Positions 62,665-64,000 of a stretch of 64,000 nucleotides of DNA are shown in pieces. Numbering within the stretch: the first letter of the stretch is position 1; every line of letters begins with the position of its first letter. The DNA is from Mesoflavibacter zeaxanthinifaciens DSM 18436 (lineage in GTDB: Bacteria > Bacteroidota > Bacteroidia > Flavobacteriales > Flavobacteriaceae): positions 124,001 to 188,000 of the forward strand of contig NZ_AULQ01000002.1 of NCBI RefSeq assembly GCF_000422365.1, written 5' to 3'. Under the pieces are notes generated by a model. The model was given only the letters and a program-made list of their open reading frames with translations. It was not told where the DNA came from and did not search any database. The position numbers and the translations under genes were made by a program.

Positions 62665-64000
62665 TTAATTTTTAATAAATTTTAGAGTATTAATTATCAT
62701 TGATTTATCAATTACCTTTAAGAAATATATACCCTCAGATAAAACCTTAACATCTATCAAATCATGATTTTGAAATGATATTACTTTTTGACCTTGTAGA
62801 TTGTAGATTTCTACTTTATTAATTTCACTTTTTGATTTTATATTTATGAAGTCCGTGGTTGGATTTGGGTAGATTGAAATATTTACATCACTTTCAAATT
62901 CTTCTGTAGATAATGGCGCATCGTTAAGATCAATGATATTAAACGTAGTTTCAATATCAGAATTGAAATTATATGCTATGCTCATTGCTGTATCTCCTTG
63001 ATTGTATGAAACAAGACTTAAAGGTGTCCCCGTAAAGGTTGGAGCTAAAAGCCTATCATCATTCATTATAGATATATTTTTATGCCATATTCTACTATTT
63101 GTACCGTTAGGGTTGTTAAAGGTATTCCCATCATATAATAGCGACACATTGTTAGTGTTGATATTAAATTCTGTTAAGTAATAAGAAAAAGCCTTCCCAT
63201 CAGATTGAAAAACCGTTTGGCTCTCTACATACAGGTTATCATTAGCAGCATATATAGCAGTTGGATTTTGACCAGTACCATTTACAGCATTATCAAATTG
63301 GTAATAAACCGAAAACAAACCTGTAATCCCATCTATTTTAAATACTGAGCCATCTACTCCGTGAGAGTTTTGAAGTACACCATAAACATCACCACTGGTT
63401 ACTTCAACAAAATCAGAAATGGAAGCGTTAGTTATATTCTCTATGACTAAAAATTGATTGGTTTGAATGTCATAAGAGAATACATATCCATTACCATTAG
63501 TACCGCCAGTACTTGTTACGCCATATATTATACCCTGTGAAGTTAGAAGAGATGCTCCTGTACTGGCTAAATCATCAGACTCATATAAAACGGAATAGGT
63601 GTGAGTTACTGTATTATACGAAAAGATAGTCCCTTTGTACAAGACACTATTCCCTCCCCAGCGCTTAATACCATAAATAATATTATCCTTTTCAAAAAGT
63701 TCTACATACTCACCAATAGTATTACCATCATACAAATCACTAAACTCATGGGCGAGTTGGTGATTTCCTGTGCTTGGGTCATATTCTATTAAAGAACCTT
63801 GTTGGGAAGCTAAGGCTCCAAAAGAGGTGTAAATGTATATTAAGCCATCAGTAGTTTCAATTAAATTAATAGGATTGTTACCGTAAATAAAAGTTGGTTC
63901 TGTAGCAAAATCAAGAAGTACATTATATTGATTTGTATTAGGGTCAAAACTAAAAAGCTTATCATCATAGGTGGTCGTAAAATTATCCGCAGTAACACCA
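62665..64000 (-). CDS. GloVer-repeat T9SS protein (partial, 5' end beyond the window)
   Basis: The leftward frame is open without a stop from 64000 to 62665 (445 codons), so the gene starts beyond the right edge; the first in-window start-like codon (TTG at 63735) is not the true start. It contains beta-propeller-like repeats of the choice-of-anchor GloVer type, for example LLTSQGIIYGVTSTGGTNGN followed by GYVFSYD. A T9SS type A sorting domain lies at the end (ISIYPNPTTDFINIKSKSE to LKFIKN). It is the first visible gene of the leftward surface/toxin locus, 167 bases before the next gene. Confidence 0.85.
   Translation of the reverse strand, partial: GVTADNFTTTYDDKLFSFDPNTNQYNVLLDFATEPTFIYGNNPINLIETTDGLIYIYTSFGALASQQGSLIEYDPSTGNHQLAHEFSDLYDGNTIGEYVELFEKDNIIYGIKRWGGNSVLYKGTIFSYNTVTHTYSVLYESDDLASTGASLLTSQGIIYGVTSTGGTNGNGYVFSYDIQTNQFLVIENITNASISDFVEVTSGDVYGVLQNSHGVDGSVFKIDGITGLFSVYYQFDNAVNGTGQNPTAIYAANDNLYVESQTVFQSDGKAFSYYLTEFNINTNNVSLLYDGNTFNNPNGTNSRIWHKNISIMNDDRLLAPTFTGTPLSLVSYNQGDTAMSIAYNFNSDIETTFNIIDLNDAPLSTEEFESDVNISIYPNPTTDFINIKSKSEINKVEIYNLQGQKVISFQNHDLIDVKVLSEGIYFLKVIDKSMIINTLKFIKN

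Noticed and set aside
63736-64000. Treating the TTG at 63735 as the true start of the GloVer protein
   Set aside because: The same frame is open to the window edge with in-family repeat sequence, so the gene clearly starts outside.
1-64000. CRISPR arrays, tRNA or rRNA genes, complete insertion sequences
   Set aside because: No regularly spaced direct repeats, no tRNA-like cloverleaf or T-loop sequences, and no transposase frames were seen by eye. A tRNAscan or ISfinder run could still find something I missed.

Overview
The window is a low-GC chromosomal segment from a member of the Bacteroidetes, most likely a marine or gliding Flavobacteriaceae. This rests on the gliding lipoprotein GldH, several proteins with C-terminal type IX secretion (T9SS) sorting domains, the hemA / hemC-hemD fusion / hemE haem cluster, and housekeeping genes of flavobacterial type. 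I do not name a genus.

Bases 1 to about 32,140 are core genome. An AraC-family regulator (cut by the left edge) diverges from a haem-biosynthesis run: hemA, hemCD, hemE, an EI24 membrane protein, a GNAT acetyltransferase, hemF, a YchJ-like protein and hemB. Tightly packed household genes follow: a CBS-domain transporter-like protein, ogt, a DUF4442 protein, a serine hydrolase and a PolB-like exonuclease. Next come a T9SS-exported M43 metalloprotease, a peptide-type ABC ATPase, a 3-oxoacid CoA-transferase pair, and a leftward run of PBP1A, gldH, ricT-like, ferredoxin, U32 (TrhP-like) and trhO. Last are recA, an ECF sigma factor with a probable envelope-spanning partner, plsC and trpS.

At about 32,735 the sequence breaks. 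dprA is reduced to its C-terminal part, and everything beyond looks accessory. From 33.2 to 39.9 kb (very AT-rich) lies a defence-like cargo: a STAS-like protein, a GHKL ATPase and a P-loop/deaminase protein of the anti-phage dCTP deaminase type in one leftward cassette, then a GIY-YIG-like protein divergent from a helicase with a C-terminal PD-(D/E)xK-like nuclease motif. From 40.0 to 48.4 kb lies the machinery of an integrative element: an RNase H-like protein, an XRE regulator, a sigma-like HTH protein, a replication-O-like protein, a large serine recombinase, a TraG/VirD4-like ATPase, a RadC-family protein, a DNA adenine methylase and four small unknown proteins, ending at a strong terminator. 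I recognise no relaxase.

From 48.5 kb to the right edge the genes run leftward and form a secreted polymorphic-toxin locus. A GloVer-repeat T9SS protein (cut by the right edge) and a 902-residue T9SS protein precede a 3,510-residue SpvB/FG-GAP/TcdB-like/YD-repeat Rhs protein. Its C-terminal tip resembles a restriction-endonuclease-like CDI toxin. A probable CdiI-like immunity gene starts 5 bases after it, followed by a small membrane protein.

The points most worth a second look are the STAS/GHKL/deaminase cassette, the helicase-nuclease pair, the dprA junction, the shared TTACGG-N6-CCGTA palindrome before two T9SS genes or their neighbours, a 30-codon lipoprotein-like ORF with its own terminator, and two strong palindromes upstream of the island XRE gene. 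I saw no tRNA, rRNA, CRISPR array or complete insertion sequence.
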